Part shown: piece after piece, positions 24,979 to 34,393 of the stretch | Position numbering within the stretch: position 1 is the first letter of the stretch | How the letters are laid out: every line of letters starts with the position of its first letter | Assembly (NCBI RefSeq): GCF_003259845.1 | Contig: NZ_QLMJ01000001.1 | Span: forward strand, 124,001 to 188,000 | Length of the DNA: 64,000 nt | DNA from: Actinoplanes lutulentus | GTDB lineage: Bacteria > Actinomycetota > Actinomycetes > Mycobacteriales > Micromonosporaceae | Direction of reading: 5' to 3' | Notes under the pieces: model-generated | Database searches by the model: none | What the model saw: the letters and a program-made list of their open reading frames with translations, nothing else | Told to the model about the DNA's origin: nothing | Program-made: the position numbers and the translations under genes

Positions 24979-26076
24979 CTATCTACGCACCCTAGCGCTG
25001 CCTCCACCGGCGAGCGCCAGGACTTCCTCACGGGTCGCCATCGAGGTGTCCCCCGGCGTCGTCATCGCGAGCGCGCCGTGCGCGGCACCCAGCTCCAGAC
25101 ACGATTGGAGCTCCTCCCCCTGGAGCAGGCCGTAGATCAGCCCGGAGGCGAACCCGTCGCCACCACCGACCCGGTCGAAGATGCCGAGGTGGTCACGCGC
25201 GGCCGAGGACAGCACACCCGTCCCCGGTGACCAGGCGATCGCCTGCCAGTCGTTGGCACTGGCGTTGTGGACAGTCCGCAGAGTGGTCGCCACGACCGAG
25301 AGCCAGGGCATCTTGCCCGCCACCGTGCCGACCATCTCGGTGAAGCTGTCCATCGGCAGCGCCGACAGCAGCTCGTCGACGTGCGCGACGTCGAACCCGA
25401 GTGCGGCGGTGAAGTCCTCCTCGTTGCCGATCATCACGTCGACGTGCCGGGCCAGCCTGGTGTTGACCTCCCGCGCCACCTCGGTGCCGCCGATGCCGGC
25501 CCACAGGCTGGGCCGGTAGTTGAGGTCGAACGAGACGACAGTGCCGTGGCGCTGCGCGGCGGCCATCGCCTCCTCGGCCACGGCTGCCGCGTTCTCCGAC
25601 AGGGCCGCGAAGATCCCGCCGGTGTGCAGCCAGCGGACCCCGCGCCGGCCGAACAGGTCGTCCCAGTCGATCGTGCCCGGTCGCACATTGGCGATCGCGG
25701 TGTGGGCGCGGTCAGACACCCCGACGGCTCCGCGTACGCCGAAACCGCGCTCGGTGAAGTTGAGCCCGTTGCGCACCGTGCGGCCGATGCCGTCGTACTT
25801 CTCCCAGCGGATCAGTGACGTGTCGACGCCGCCCTGCATGATCAGGTTCTCGACCAGGCGGCCGATCTCGTTGTCCGCGAACGCGGTCACCACCGCGGCC
25901 CGGAGCCCGAACACCTTGCGCATCCCGCGGGCGACGTTGTACTCCCCGCCGCCCTCCCACACGTCGAAGGTGCGGGCCGTGCGTACCCGGCCGGCGCCGG
26001 GATCGAGCCGCAGCATCACCTCGCCGAGCGCCACGATGTCGAACTCGCAGTCCTCGGCAGGCCTGATGGTGATCAT
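24979..26076 (-). CDS. kdgK: 2-keto-3-deoxygluconate kinase (PfkB family)
   Basis: A 365-aa PfkB-type sugar kinase that should convert 2-keto-3-deoxygluconate (KDG) to the 6-phosphate using ATP. The N-terminal sugar-binding pattern GEGGEYNVA-like WEGGGEYNVARGMRK is present. The C-terminal PfkB signature is DRVGGGDGFASGLIYG, with Asp in GGGDGFA as the catalytic base. SFDLNYRPSLW is typical of KDG kinases. The ATG overlaps the aldolase stop (ATGA), so it is the last gene of the nine-gene uronate operon. Substrate assignment rests on the operon context and these motifs; a related ketodeoxy-sugar kinase is possible. Confidence 0.9.
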   Translation of the reverse strand: MITIRPAEDCEFDIVALGEVMLRLDPGAGRVRTARTFDVWEGGGEYNVARGMRKVFGLRAAVVTAFADNEIGRLVENLIMQGGVDTSLIRWEKYDGIGRTVRNGLNFTERGFGVRGAVGVSDRAHTAIANVRPGTIDWDDLFGRRGVRWLHTGGIFAALSENAAAVAEEAMAAAQRHGTVVSFDLNYRPSLWAGIGGTEVAREVNTRLARHVDVMIGNEEDFTAALGFDVAHVDELLSALPMDSFTEMVGTVAGKMPWLSVVATTLRTVHNASANDWQAIAWSPGTGVLSSAARDHLGIFDRVGGGDGFASGLIYGLLQGEELQSCLELGAAHGALAMTTPGDTSMATREEVLALAGGGSARVRR

Positions 26077-26663
26077 AAAATCGCACACCTCTCCGCGACC
26101 TCGTCCCATTTCTTGCCGGCCAGCAGATCCGGCGCCACCATCCAGCTCCCACCGACGGCCGCGACGGCCGGATGGTCGAGATAGGAACGCGCGCTCTGCG
26201 CGGTTATCCCCCCGGTCGGGACGAACCTGACCTGGGGGAAGGCCGCGGCCAGGGCCTTGACCGTCGGCAGACCGCCACTGGCCTCGGCCGGGAAGAACTT
26301 GACGGTGTCCAGGCCGAGGTCCAGCGCCGCGATGATCTCGGTGGCGGTGCTGACCCCGGGGATCACCGGCAGGTGGAGAGCCTGGCACCGGCGCACCACC
26401 TCGGCACTCAGACCGGGCGACACGACGAACCTGGCGCCCGCCTCGTAGGCCTGGTCGACCTGCGCGGCCTTGATGACCGTGCCGGCACCGACCGTCAGGT
26501 CGCCGCGCTGGGCGAGACGACGCAGGACGGTCGCCGCCCCCTCGGTGCGGAAGGTGACCTCGGCGATCGGCAGCCCACCGGCGACCAGCGCTGCCCCGAG
26601 ATCGTCAGCGGAGGCCGGATCGTGCAGAACAACGACCGGAATGACGCGAAAATCCCCGATCAT
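26073..26663 (-). CDS. eda: 2-keto-3-deoxy-6-phosphogluconate (KDPG) aldolase
   Basis: A 196-aa class I aldolase, (beta/alpha)8 barrel, cleaving KDPG to pyruvate and glyceraldehyde 3-phosphate. The catalytic Glu is in IAEVTFRT. The Schiff-base Lys is in LDTVKFFPAEASGG. VGAGTVIKAAQV and VPTGGI are the usual phosphate-binding segments. It overlaps both its neighbours by four bases (the dehydrogenase upstream and the kinase downstream), showing tight translational coupling. It performs the last step of the KDG branch encoded by this operon. Confidence 0.93.
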   Translation of the reverse strand: MIGDFRVIPVVVLHDPASADDLGAALVAGGLPIAEVTFRTEGAATVLRRLAQRGDLTVGAGTVIKAAQVDQAYEAGARFVVSPGLSAEVVRRCQALHLPVIPGVSTATEIIAALDLGLDTVKFFPAEASGGLPTVKALAAAFPQVRFVPTGGITAQSARSYLDHPAVAAVGGSWMVAPDLLAGKKWDEVAERCAIL

Positions 26664-28141
26664 CGCAGCTCGGCGATCACGGTCTTGAGTTCGGTGTAGT
26701 CGTCCAGGCCGAACGACCCCAGCTCACGGCCCCAGCCGGACTGCTTGAAGCCACCGCGCGGCAGGGTGACGTCGTCGGCGTGCCAGGTGTTGAGCCACAC
26801 CGTGCCGGCCCGCAGACGGGCGCCGACGCGGTGCGCCGTGCCGATGTTGTTCGACCAGACGCCGGCGGCGAGCCCGTACACCGTGTTGTTCGCGGCCGCG
26901 ACGACCTCGTCCTCGGTGTCGAACGGGATCGCGGTCACGACCGGACCGAAGATCTCGTCGGTCTGCACCGCCATCTGCTCGGTGACACCGGTGATCAGCG
27001 TCGGCGCCACGAAGAAGCCACGGTCACCGATCGCGTCGGCGCTGCCCGCGTTCAGTACGGCGCCGTCGCGGACCGCGCCACGGATGTAGCCCAGTACCTT
27101 CTCGTGCTGCTCCTGCGAGACGAGCGGGCCCATCTGCGAGTTCGCGTCGAAGCCGTCGCCCACCGTGATCGCGCGGGCCGCGGCGGCCACGCCCTCCACG
27201 ACCCGGTCGAAGACACCGCGCTGGACGTAGAGGCGCGAGCCGTTGACGCAGCACTGCCCCTCGTTGAAGTAGCCGCCCAGCACCGCGCCGGCGATGGCGG
27301 CGTCGATGTCCGCGTCGTTGAAGATGATGTTGGGGGCCTTGCCGCCGAGCTCCAGGGAGACCTTCTTGAGGTTGACCGAGGCCGCGGCGGCGATCTTCTT
27401 GCCGACCTCGGTGCTGCCGGTGAAGGCGACCTTGTCGACGCCGTGGTGGTCGACCAGTGCGGCCCCGGTGTCGCCGAATCCGGGCAGGATGTTCACCACA
27501 CCGGCCGGCACGCCGGCCTCCAGCAGCAGCTCACCGAGGCGCAGGGCGGTCAGCGGGGTCTGCTCGGCCGGCTTGAGGATGACGGTGTTGCCCGCGGTGA
27601 TCGCCGGGACGATCTTGAAGCAGGCCATCAGCAGCGGGAAGTTCCACGGCACGATGCCCGCGACGACGCCGACCGCCTCGCGGCGGGTGTAGGCGTGGAA
27701 CTCGCGACCCGGCACCGACATCGGGATGGTCGTGCCCTCCATCTTGGTCGCCCAGCCCGCGAAGTACCGGAAGAGCTCGGCCGAGACCGCGACGTCACCG
27801 TCCCGGGCCGCCTCGACGCGCTTGCCGTTGTCGAGGGCCTCCAGCTGGGCGAACTCGTCGGCGTGCGCCTCGATCAGGTCGCCGATGCGCCAGAGCAGGT
27901 GCGAGCGGTCTCGTGGGGTCATCCGCGACCACGGGCCGGACTCGAACGCCGACCGGGCCGCCACGACCGCGCGGTCGACGTCGACCGCCGACGCCTGCGC
28001 GACCTGGACCAGCGTCTCCTCGGTCGACGGGTTGACGGTGGCGAAGGTCCGGCCGTCCTTGGCGTCGACCCAGTCACCGTCGATGAGCAGCTGCTTGGGA
28101 GAAGACAGGAACGAGCGGACGGCGGGGAGAAGATCCGACAT
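26660..28141 (-). CDS. NAD(P)-dependent aldehyde dehydrogenase
   Basis: A 493-aa aldehyde dehydrogenase. The cofactor site reads [13 protein letters not shown]. The catalytic Glu is in [10 protein letters not shown] and the catalytic Cys in [14 protein letters not shown]. The C-terminus [13 protein letters not shown] is of the betaine/phenylacetaldehyde-dehydrogenase type. The open frame runs upstream through the permease gene, but the ATG chosen has AAAGG at good spacing. It sits between the transporter and the KDPG aldolase, linked to the latter by an ATGA overlap. A substrate in this pathway is not obvious: it could oxidise an aldehyde sugar, such as one made by the extracellular oxidase, or glycolaldehyde-type side products. 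This role is inference. Confidence 0.9.
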   Translation of the reverse strand: MSDLLPAVRSFLSSPKQLLIDGDWVDAKDGRTFATVNPSTEETLVQVAQASAVDVDRAVVAARSAFESGPWSRMTPRDRSHLLWRIGDLIEAHADEFAQLEALDNGKRVEAARDGDVAVSAELFRYFAGWATKMEGTTIPMSVPGREFHAYTRREAVGVVAGIVPWNFPLLMACFKIVPAITAGNTVILKPAEQTPLTALRLGELLLEAGVPAGVVNILPGFGDTGAALVDHHGVDKVAFTGSTEVGKKIAAAASVNLKKVSLELGGKAPNIIFNDADIDAAIAGAVLGGYFNEGQCCVNGSRLYVQRGVFDRVVEGVAAAARAITVGDGFDANSQMGPLVSQEQHEKVLGYIRGAVRDGAVLNAGSADAIGDRGFFVAPTLITGVTEQMAVQTDEIFGPVVTAIPFDTEDEVVAAANNTVYGLAAGVWSNNIGTAHRVGARLRAGTVWLNTWHADDVTLPRGGFKQSGWGRELGSFGLDDYTELKTVIAELR

Positions 28142-28152
28142 GACGACCTTTC

Positions 28153-29112
28153 TTATTTGATGATCGAGACTTTGGAACCGTCGAGAGTCAGCGCCACCGC
28201 GACGACGATGATCACGCCGTACAGGATCTGCTCGTACGCGGACGGCACACCGACGATCGGCAGGCCGACCCGCAGCAGTGTCACGACGAGCGCGCCGGCG
28301 AGGCTTCGCCACACGCTGCCGTGCCCACCGGTGATCGCGGTGCCGCCGACGACGATCGCGGCGACCGCCGGCAGCAGCAGGTTGTCGGCCATCGTGGGCC
28401 CGCCGCTGAACTGGCGGGACACGAGCATGACCGCGGCGAATCCGGCACAGGCGCCGGAGACGCAGAACGCACCGACCTTGACCAGGTCGACGGGGGTACC
28501 GGCGAGGCGCGCCGCCGACTCGGAGTAACCGGTGGCCGAGATCCAGCTCTTCAGCGGGGTCACCGTGAGAACCACGGCGATCACGGCGACCACGACGAAC
28601 GCCATCACCGCCGACATCGGCAGGTATCCGCCGAGGTAGAGGTCGAGCCATTTGACCGTCGAGTCGTCGACGACGCGTACGGTGCCGGCGCCGGAGACGA
28701 CCAGGGCGACCGCGGAGAGGATGCTCAGCCCGCCGAGGGTGACGATGAACGACGGGATCCGCAGCAGCACGTGGGCCAGGCCCTGCACCGCGCCGATCGT
28801 CGCGGCGACCGCGATGACCGCCGGTGTGGCCAGCGCGCCGAGGTCCGGCAGCCACAGGGCCAGCAGGACGGTCGACAGCGAGGCCAGCGCCGCGATGGAC
28901 AGGTCGATGCCGCCACAGAGGACGACGAGCGTCGCCCCCGCGGCGAGCACGATGAGCGGCGCGGCGGTCCGCAGCGCCGCGGTCAGGCTGCGCTGGGTCA
29001 GGAAATCCGCGTCGGCGACAGTGAGTGCGGCCACCAGCGTGACCAGGGCGATGAGCGGCATGAACCCGGTGATACGCACCGGCAGTCTGAAGGCAGCGAC
29101 GTGAGTGGTCAT
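28153..29112 (-). CDS. ABC sugar transporter permease (RbsC-like), second copy
   Basis: A 319-aa inner-membrane permease of the ribose/xylose/autoinducer-2 type. About eight to ten helices are visible. The family loop is CGGIDLSIAALASL, and the later segment is TAITGGHGSVWRSLAGALVV. It pairs with the other permease of the operon (31624), presumably as a heterodimer with the double-ATPase protein. It overlaps the ATPase gene's end by four bases. The predicted substrate is an unsaturated or keto-deoxy uronate, from the catabolic genes around it. Confidence 0.9.
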   Translation of the reverse strand: MTTHVAAFRLPVRITGFMPLIALVTLVAALTVADADFLTQRSLTAALRTAAPLIVLAAGATLVVLCGGIDLSIAALASLSTVLLALWLPDLGALATPAVIAVAATIGAVQGLAHVLLRIPSFIVTLGGLSILSAVALVVSGAGTVRVVDDSTVKWLDLYLGGYLPMSAVMAFVVVAVIAVVLTVTPLKSWISATGYSESAARLAGTPVDLVKVGAFCVSGACAGFAAVMLVSRQFSGGPTMADNLLLPAVAAIVVGGTAITGGHGSVWRSLAGALVVTLLRVGLPIVGVPSAYEQILYGVIIVVAVALTLDGSKVSIIK

Positions 29113-30626
29113 ACCATCTCTTTCACGAGATCCAGCGGGCTCGGCTTGCCGCCGTTCGGGCAGGCGACCTCGGCCACGACCCGTCCGTCGCTCATCACCA
29201 GGATGCGATCGGCCATGCCGATGGCCTCCTCGAGGCTGTCGGCCAGCAGCACGGTGGCGACGCCGCTGCCGGCGAGTTCACGCATCAGGCGGTACACCTC
29301 CGAGCGGGCACCGATGTCCAGGCCACGCGTCGGGTGGTCGAGCAGCAGCAGCTTGATGTCACCGCCGACGAGCCAGCGCGCGAGGACCACCTTCTGCTGA
29401 TTGCCACCGGACAGCCGGCCGATCGCGGTGTCGCGTCCGGGCGTACGGATGGAAAGCCTTTCGATCCATCGATCCACCAGCGTGGCCTGCTTCTTCGGCG
29501 CCACGAACGGTCCCGTGCAGCGGGCCTTCTGCTTGGTCAGGGTCATGTTGTCGGCCACCGACATCGCGCCGACCATGCCCTCGATCTTGCGTTCGGCCGG
29601 CACATATCCGATGCCGGCTGCGCAGGCGGCCCGGGTGTGCGGGAGGTCGATCTTCTTGCCGTCCATCCGGATCTCCCCGGCCGTCGTCGGCTCGGCACCG
29701 AACAGCGCCCGGCAGACGTCCTCACGACCGGATCCGTGCACACCGACGATCCCCACGATCTCGCCCGCCGCGACATCAAGGTCAACTTCTTGAAAAGACC
29801 TTCCAGACAGCTTTCGTACGCTCAACCGAGGCTGTTCCGCGGCCACCAGCGATGCCGCGCCGGAGTGATAGTGGTCGTCGGACCCGGTCGATCCGATCAT
29901 CAACTTGTGCAGCTCCCCCGGCACCGCGCCGGCCGTGGCGACCTCGCCGACCGACTGCCCGCCGCGCAGCACCGTCACCCGGTCGCACACGTCGAGCACC
30001 TCGTCGAGCCGGTGCGAGACGAAGACGACCGAGGCGAACTCGCGCAGCCGGCGGATCTGGGCGAAGAGGGTCTCGATCTCCTTCGACTCCAGCACCGAGG
30101 TCGGCTCGTCCAGGATGATCACCGGCGGGTGCTGGCTGCGCTCCTCGATGCGCAGCACCTTCGCGATCTCGACCATCTGCCGTTCGGCGAAGGAGAGCGA
30201 GTCGGTACGCGCCAGCGGGTCGATGTCCGAGCCGATCTTGTCGAGCTGCTCCTGTGCCAGCCGGCGCATCGTGTCCCAGCGGTAGACGCCCCGGCGGACC
30301 GCGGACCCTTCGCTGCCGAGGACGATGTTCTCCGCGGCGGTCAGGTTGGGCACCAGCGACTGCTCCTGGAAGACCATCCCGATGCCGTGGTTCGCCGCCT
30401 CGACGACGCTGCGCAGTCTGACCGGCTCGCCGCGTACGAAAATCTCGCCGGCATCCGGGGCGACCAGGCCGACCAACGCTTTGAGCAGCGTGGACTTACC
30501 GGCGCCGTTCTCGCCCGCCAGGCCGAGAACCTCGTTGGGCCGGACCACCAGGTCGACGCCGTCGAGCGCCTTCACCCCCGGGTAGTGCTTGACGAGGCCA
30601 CGGACCTCCAATGCCGGCACGCTCAC
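29109..30626 (-). CDS. ABC sugar transporter ATPase, two fused nucleotide-binding domains (RbsA-like)
   Basis: 505 aa. Domain 1 (about 5-235) has a good Walker A (GENGAGKST), the signature region LSFAERQMVEIAK and Walker B (VIILDEPTSVL). Domain 2 (about 255-500) has a degenerate Walker A (GVHGSGREDV), as usual for the family, an intact signature (LSGGNQQKVVLARWL), and an unusual Walker B, LLLLDHPTRGLD, where the catalytic Glu is replaced by His. ATP hydrolysis is therefore probably carried out by domain 1. The GTG start overlaps the upstream permease stop (GTGA). It energises sugar import through the two permeases of the operon. Confidence 0.92.
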   Translation of the reverse strand: MSVPALEVRGLVKHYPGVKALDGVDLVVRPNEVLGLAGENGAGKSTLLKALVGLVAPDAGEIFVRGEPVRLRSVVEAANHGIGMVFQEQSLVPNLTAAENIVLGSEGSAVRRGVYRWDTMRRLAQEQLDKIGSDIDPLARTDSLSFAERQMVEIAKVLRIEERSQHPPVIILDEPTSVLESKEIETLFAQIRRLREFASVVFVSHRLDEVLDVCDRVTVLRGGQSVGEVATAGAVPGELHKLMIGSTGSDDHYHSGAASLVAAEQPRLSVRKLSGRSFQEVDLDVAAGEIVGIVGVHGSGREDVCRALFGAEPTTAGEIRMDGKKIDLPHTRAACAAGIGYVPAERKIEGMVGAMSVADNMTLTKQKARCTGPFVAPKKQATLVDRWIERLSIRTPGRDTAIGRLSGGNQQKVVLARWLVGGDIKLLLLDHPTRGLDIGARSEVYRLMRELAGSGVATVLLADSLEEAIGMADRILVMSDGRVVAEVACPNGGKPSPLDLVKEMV

Positions 30627-31624
30627 TTGACCACCTGGTTTCTCCGACGCTGCGGGATGACGGCGGCGGCGACCGCGGCCACGACGATCAGGCCCTCGAC
30701 ACCGCCCTGCCAGTAGGGACTGACTCCGACCTGCACGAGACCGTTCGTGAGCACCATGACGAGCAGGACTCCGACGGCGGAGTGCAGGATTCCGCCGCGG
30801 CCGCCGGTGAGCAGGGTGCCGCCGACCACGGCGGCGGTGATGGCCGAGAAGTCGTATCCGTCGCCGGCCTGGACCAGGCCGGCGCCGAGCTGGCTGGTCA
30901 CCATGACCCCACCCAACCCGTAGAAGGCGCCGGCCAGGGTGAAGACCGCGACCTTGTACGGCTTCACCCGCACCCCGGAGAGCGTGAGCACCTCCTCGGC
31001 GCCGCCGATCGCGAAGGCGTACCGGCCGAGCCGGGTGTACCGCTGGATCAGCCAGCCCACCAGGATGCACGCGGCGGCGATCCAGGCCAGGTAGGAGAAG
31101 CCGAGGAAGCGCTCGATCGCCCAGCTCTCCAGCATGGTGTCGGTGATGTTGGGCTGGACGCCGGCGAACATCAGCGTCGCGACGCCGAGCCCGATGGCCG
31201 ACACCCCCAGCGTGGCCATGAACGACGGCACCTTCAGCAGCACCAGGGCCAGCCCGCTCAGGCAGCCGAACGCGCAGCCCAGCAGCACGGCGGCGCCGAT
31301 GCCGAGCAGCCCGTAATCGTTGTCGTTACGGTTGTTGGCCACCAGCAGCGACACGGTCAGGGCGGAGGCGCCCATCACGCCGGCCGCGGAGAGGTCGATC
31401 GACCCCATCATCAGCACGAACGTGATGCCGGAGGTGACGACGGCGAGCACCGCGGCCGCGTCCACGATGTTCTGGACGTTGTCCACGCTGCGGAACTGCG
31501 GGCTCAGGGCCGCGAAGATTCCGAAGATGACGACCAGCGCGACCGGTGGGCCGGCGTCTCGGAACGACGCGCCTCGCCGGGACTGGCGGCGAGGCGCGGT
31601 GGCGACCGCGGAAGTCAGCGTCAC
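30623..31624 (-). CDS. ABC sugar transporter permease (RbsC-like), first copy
   Basis: A 333-aa membrane permease with about nine helices. The conserved loop is MMGSIDLSAAGVMGASAL and the later segment is GGTLLTGGRGGILHSAVG. The GTG chosen overlaps the stop of the binding-protein gene (GTGA), matching the pattern of the rest of the operon; a longer frame exists upstream but lies inside the binding-protein gene. It forms the channel together with the second permease gene of the same operon. The substrate is inferred from context. Confidence 0.9.
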   Translation of the reverse strand: MTLTSAVATAPRRQSRRGASFRDAGPPVALVVIFGIFAALSPQFRSVDNVQNIVDAAAVLAVVTSGITFVLMMGSIDLSAAGVMGASALTVSLLVANNRNDNDYGLLGIGAAVLLGCAFGCLSGLALVLLKVPSFMATLGVSAIGLGVATLMFAGVQPNITDTMLESWAIERFLGFSYLAWIAAACILVGWLIQRYTRLGRYAFAIGGAEEVLTLSGVRVKPYKVAVFTLAGAFYGLGGVMVTSQLGAGLVQAGDGYDFSAITAAVVGGTLLTGGRGGILHSAVGVLLVMVLTNGLVQVGVSPYWQGGVEGLIVVAAVAAAVIPQRRRNQVVK

Positions 31625-32694
31625 GTCAGTGGCCCGGCCACACGGTTGAAGACGTTGGCGCACTCGAAGTCCGCGGGGTTCGTCTTCGGCGTCGCGAAGC
31701 CGGCGGCGTTGTCCTTCGTGACGAGGAACTGCTTGGCGAAGAACGCCCGGTTGTCGGCGGCGATGTCGGCGGCCTTCAACTTGCCGGTGGCGACGCAGTA
31801 CCCGATCGCCAGGCCGATGCCGCCCTGCCAGGTGCCGTCGCTGGAGACGGTGGCGGTCATGTCGCCCTTCTGCACGGCACCGACCGCGTCCGGGACGGCG
31901 TCGATACCGACGACAGCGACCTTGCCGGCCTTGCCTGCCTGCTGGAGCGCTTCCAGGGCGCCGAGCGCCATGTCGTCGTTGGCGGCCCAGATGCCCTTGA
32001 CGTTGTCACCGTGCTTGGTGAGCAGCGTCTTGGTGACGGTGAGTGCCTCGGCGCGGGAGAAGTTGGCGGCCTGCTGGTCGAGCAGCTTGACGCCGGTGTT
32101 CTTGGCGAGCGACGCCTCGAGGCCGGCGAACCGGTCCTTGGCGGCAGCGGTGTCGAGCACACCCTGCAGCGCGATGATGCCGCCGGAGCCGCCGATCGCG
32201 GTGGCGAGCGCGTCACCGATCTGCTGACCCGACTCGACGCCGTTGTAGGTGATGTGGCTGAGCCAGGTCTTGTGGTCGGCCGGTTTCAGGTCGGCCGGCT
32301 TGTTCCACTGGGTGACGAGGTACGCGCCGGCGCTGTCGGCGCCCTTGACGATCGGCGCGGTGTCCGAGTCGCCGTTCGGCAGCACGTTCATGACCAGGCA
32401 CTTGGTGTCGCCGGCGAGGATCTGGCTGATCTGTTCCTGCTGCTTGGTGGAGTCACCGTCGTAGGTGAGGCGCTCCTGCTTGAGACCGACCGACTGGGCG
32501 AAGGCGTCACCGCCGGCCAGCCAGGAGGCTTCGTACGGGTTGGACTCGTTACGAACCTGGCCCACCAGCCGGACGTCGGCTGACTCGCAGCTGCCCGACT
32601 CGGCAGCGGCGTTGTCGCCACCGGCCTCCTCGGTGCAGCCGGCCAGGACGGCGGCCATCAGGGACAGGCTGATTATCGTCGCGGAACTCTTCAT
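31621..32694 (-). CDS. Sugar ABC transporter substrate-binding lipoprotein (RbsB-like)
   Basis: A 357-aa type I periplasmic-binding protein anchored as a lipoprotein. The signal peptide ends in the lipobox VLAGC (Cys20). The mature part has the two-lobe fold typical of ribose-type binding proteins, with AANDDMALGALEAL and VAVVGIDAVPDAV as recognisable family segments. It captures the sugar outside the membrane and delivers it to the permease pair. It follows kduD in the operon and overlaps the first permease start. The ligand, presumably a pectin-derived keto-deoxy uronate or a short oligouronide, is inferred from the catabolic neighbours. Confidence 0.9.
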   Translation of the reverse strand: MKSSATIISLSLMAAVLAGCTEEAGGDNAAAESGSCESADVRLVGQVRNESNPYEASWLAGGDAFAQSVGLKQERLTYDGDSTKQQEQISQILAGDTKCLVMNVLPNGDSDTAPIVKGADSAGAYLVTQWNKPADLKPADHKTWLSHITYNGVESGQQIGDALATAIGGSGGIIALQGVLDTAAAKDRFAGLEASLAKNTGVKLLDQQAANFSRAEALTVTKTLLTKHGDNVKGIWAANDDMALGALEALQQAGKAGKVAVVGIDAVPDAVGAVQKGDMTATVSSDGTWQGGIGLAIGYCVATGKLKAADIAADNRAFFAKQFLVTKDNAAGFATPKTNPADFECANVFNRVAGPLT

Positions 32695-32730
32695 GTCGAT
32701 CCTCGATCTCTTATGGGAACGGAAGGACTT

Positions 32731-33489
32731 TCAGCGGGCCATCCAGCCGCCGTCGACGACCAGGACGTGGCCGTTGACGTAATCGGCGGCGGCGGAGCTC
32801 AGGAAGACGGCTGCTCCGGCGATGTCGGCGGCGTTGCCCCAGCGACCGGCCGGGATGCGTTCGAGGATGGAACGCGACCGGTCGGGGTCCTGGCGCAGCG
32901 CGGTGGTGTTGTCGGTGGCGATGTAACCGGGTGCGATGGCGTTGACCTGGACACCGAGCGGGCCCCACTCGTTGGCCAGGGCCTTGGTGACACCGGCGAC
33001 GCCGTGCTTGCTGGCGGCGTACGCCGCGACGCGCAGGCCGCCCTGGAAGGAGAGCAGGCTGGCGACGTTGATGATCTTGCCGGAGCCACGCTCGGTCATC
33101 GCGCGCCCGAACTGCTGGCTCAGGAAGAACAGGCCGTTCAGGTTGATGTCGACCACGCGGTTCCAGGACTGCCGGCTCACGTCCACCGAGTCCTCGCGCT
33201 CGATCACGCCGGCGTTGTTGACCAGGATGTCCACCGGGCGGTCGCTGCTCACCTCGGCGGCGATCCGCTCGACCGCGTCGGGATCGCTGACGTCGAGGTC
33301 GACGACCTCCACCTTCCGGCCGAGGCCGGCAACCAGGTCCCGGGTGGCGGACTGGTTTCCCGGCCGGCCCAGCAGGACCAGGTCGGCTCCGGCCCGGGCG
33401 AGCCCGGCAGCGATGGCCTGTCCCAGCCCGCGACCGGCGCCGGTCACCACCGCGCGGCGACCGTGCAGGTCGAACGGCGAGAGGGTCAC
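32731..33489 (-). CDS. kduD: 2-deoxy-D-gluconate 3-dehydrogenase / DKII reductase (SDR)
   Basis: A 252-aa short-chain dehydrogenase. The cofactor loop is VVTGAGRGLGQAI, the structural motif VNNAGVIERED, and the catalytic residues are Ser in NVASLLSFQGG and the pair YAASK. In pectin degradation KduD reduces 2,5-diketo-3-deoxygluconate to KDG. The GTG start overlaps the kduI stop (GTGA), the classic kduI-kduD pairing. The segment IEREDSVDVS supports KduD rather than a generic SDR. Confidence 0.92.
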   Translation of the reverse strand: MTLSPFDLHGRRAVVTGAGRGLGQAIAAGLARAGADLVLLGRPGNQSATRDLVAGLGRKVEVVDLDVSDPDAVERIAAEVSSDRPVDILVNNAGVIEREDSVDVSRQSWNRVVDINLNGLFFLSQQFGRAMTERGSGKIINVASLLSFQGGLRVAAYAASKHGVAGVTKALANEWGPLGVQVNAIAPGYIATDNTTALRQDPDRSRSILERIPAGRWGNAADIAGAAVFLSSAAADYVNGHVLVVDGGWMAR

Positions 33490-34301
33490 AGGTCCTCCAG
33501 CGCGACCGGGGTCAGGTCGGTGTAGTCGTTGTTCTCGCCGCCCATCGCCCAGATGAAGGCGTACGAGCCGGTGCCGACGCCGGAGTGGATCGACCACGGC
33601 GGCGAGATGACGGCCTCGCGGTTGCGCAGCACCAGGTGCCGGGCGGCGCCGGGACGGCCCATGAAGTGGAAGAGCCGGTCCTTCTCGTCGAGGTCGACGT
33701 ACATGTAGACCTCGGTGCGGCGGTCGTGCAGGTGCGGCGGGCAGGTGTTCCACACCGAGCCGTCGGCGATCACGGTCACCCCGAACTGGAGAACCGCCGT
33801 CTGCAGTTCCTGGCCCCAGGCGTACCGATAGAGGTGGCGCTCGTTGGCGCCCGCAGGCGAACCGAGCTTGACCGGCTCGATCGCCGTGTGGCTCAGCAGC
33901 GTGGTCGGGTACGCCGCGTGCGCCGGAGCGGAGACGAAGTAGAACGCGGCGTCCGGACCCTCGAAGACGACCTCGCTCCCCCGGCCGACGAACAGGCCGT
34001 CGAGGTGGCGCAGCTCGAACTTCTCGTTGTTCACGAGCACGTGGCCGGACTGGCCGATGTTGACGATGCCCAGCTCACGGCGGGCCAGGTGGGTCGCCGC
34101 GCCGAGCACGTCCCAGGCCGGCAGCTCGAGCCGGCCGTCACCGGGAACAGCTCCGCCGACGACGAGCCGGTCGTCGTGGGTGTAGACCCCGTTCACCTCG
34201 CCGGCGCGGAACAGGTCCTCCACGAGGAAGTTCTTTCGCAGGTCCGCATTGGTCGCCGTCTCAACGTCGGAGGGCGATGCGGAGTACCTAACCTCAATCA
34301 A
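33486..34301 (-). CDS. kduI: 5-keto-4-deoxyuronate isomerase
   Basis: A 271-aa cupin-type isomerase, close to the usual 278 aa. It converts 5-keto-4-deoxyuronate (from unsaturated galacturonate or glucuronate) to 2,5-diketo-3-deoxygluconate. The zinc ligands are visible in CPPHLHDRRTEVYMY (two His and one Glu), with a further His in PPWSIHSGVGTGSY. It is the first gene of the nine-gene minus-strand operon. The 163 bases between its start and the divergent IclR gene hold at least two operator-like palindromes. Confidence 0.95.
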   Translation of the reverse strand: MIEVRYSASPSDVETATNADLRKNFLVEDLFRAGEVNGVYTHDDRLVVGGAVPGDGRLELPAWDVLGAATHLARRELGIVNIGQSGHVLVNNEKFELRHLDGLFVGRGSEVVFEGPDAAFYFVSAPAHAAYPTTLLSHTAIEPVKLGSPAGANERHLYRYAWGQELQTAVLQFGVTVIADGSVWNTCPPHLHDRRTEVYMYVDLDEKDRLFHFMGRPGAARHLVLRNREAVISPPWSIHSGVGTGSYAFIWAMGGENNDYTDLTPVALEDL

Positions 34302-34326
34302 CGATCTCTCCTCGTTTGTGAACCGC

Positions 34327-34342
34327 GTTCAGCTACGTGAAC
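34327..34342. promoter_or_regulatory. IclR-type operator-like site 3 (kduI promoter)
   Basis: GTTCA-GCTACG-TGAAC, a perfect 5-bp palindrome with a 6-bp spacer, 26 bases upstream of kduI. An extra TGAAC half site lies just beside it (34319-34323). The position suits repression of the kdu operon by the divergent IclR protein. Confidence 0.6.
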
Positions 34343-34393
34343 TGGTGGCGACGATACCTATGGCCCCGATCACAGGTCAAGGGGCAGAACCCT

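Noticed and set aside
29334-30716. 460-residue plus-strand frame
   Set aside because: Antisense to the sugar ABC ATPase; amino-acid composition (Arg, His, Asp, Gly) is that of a shadow.
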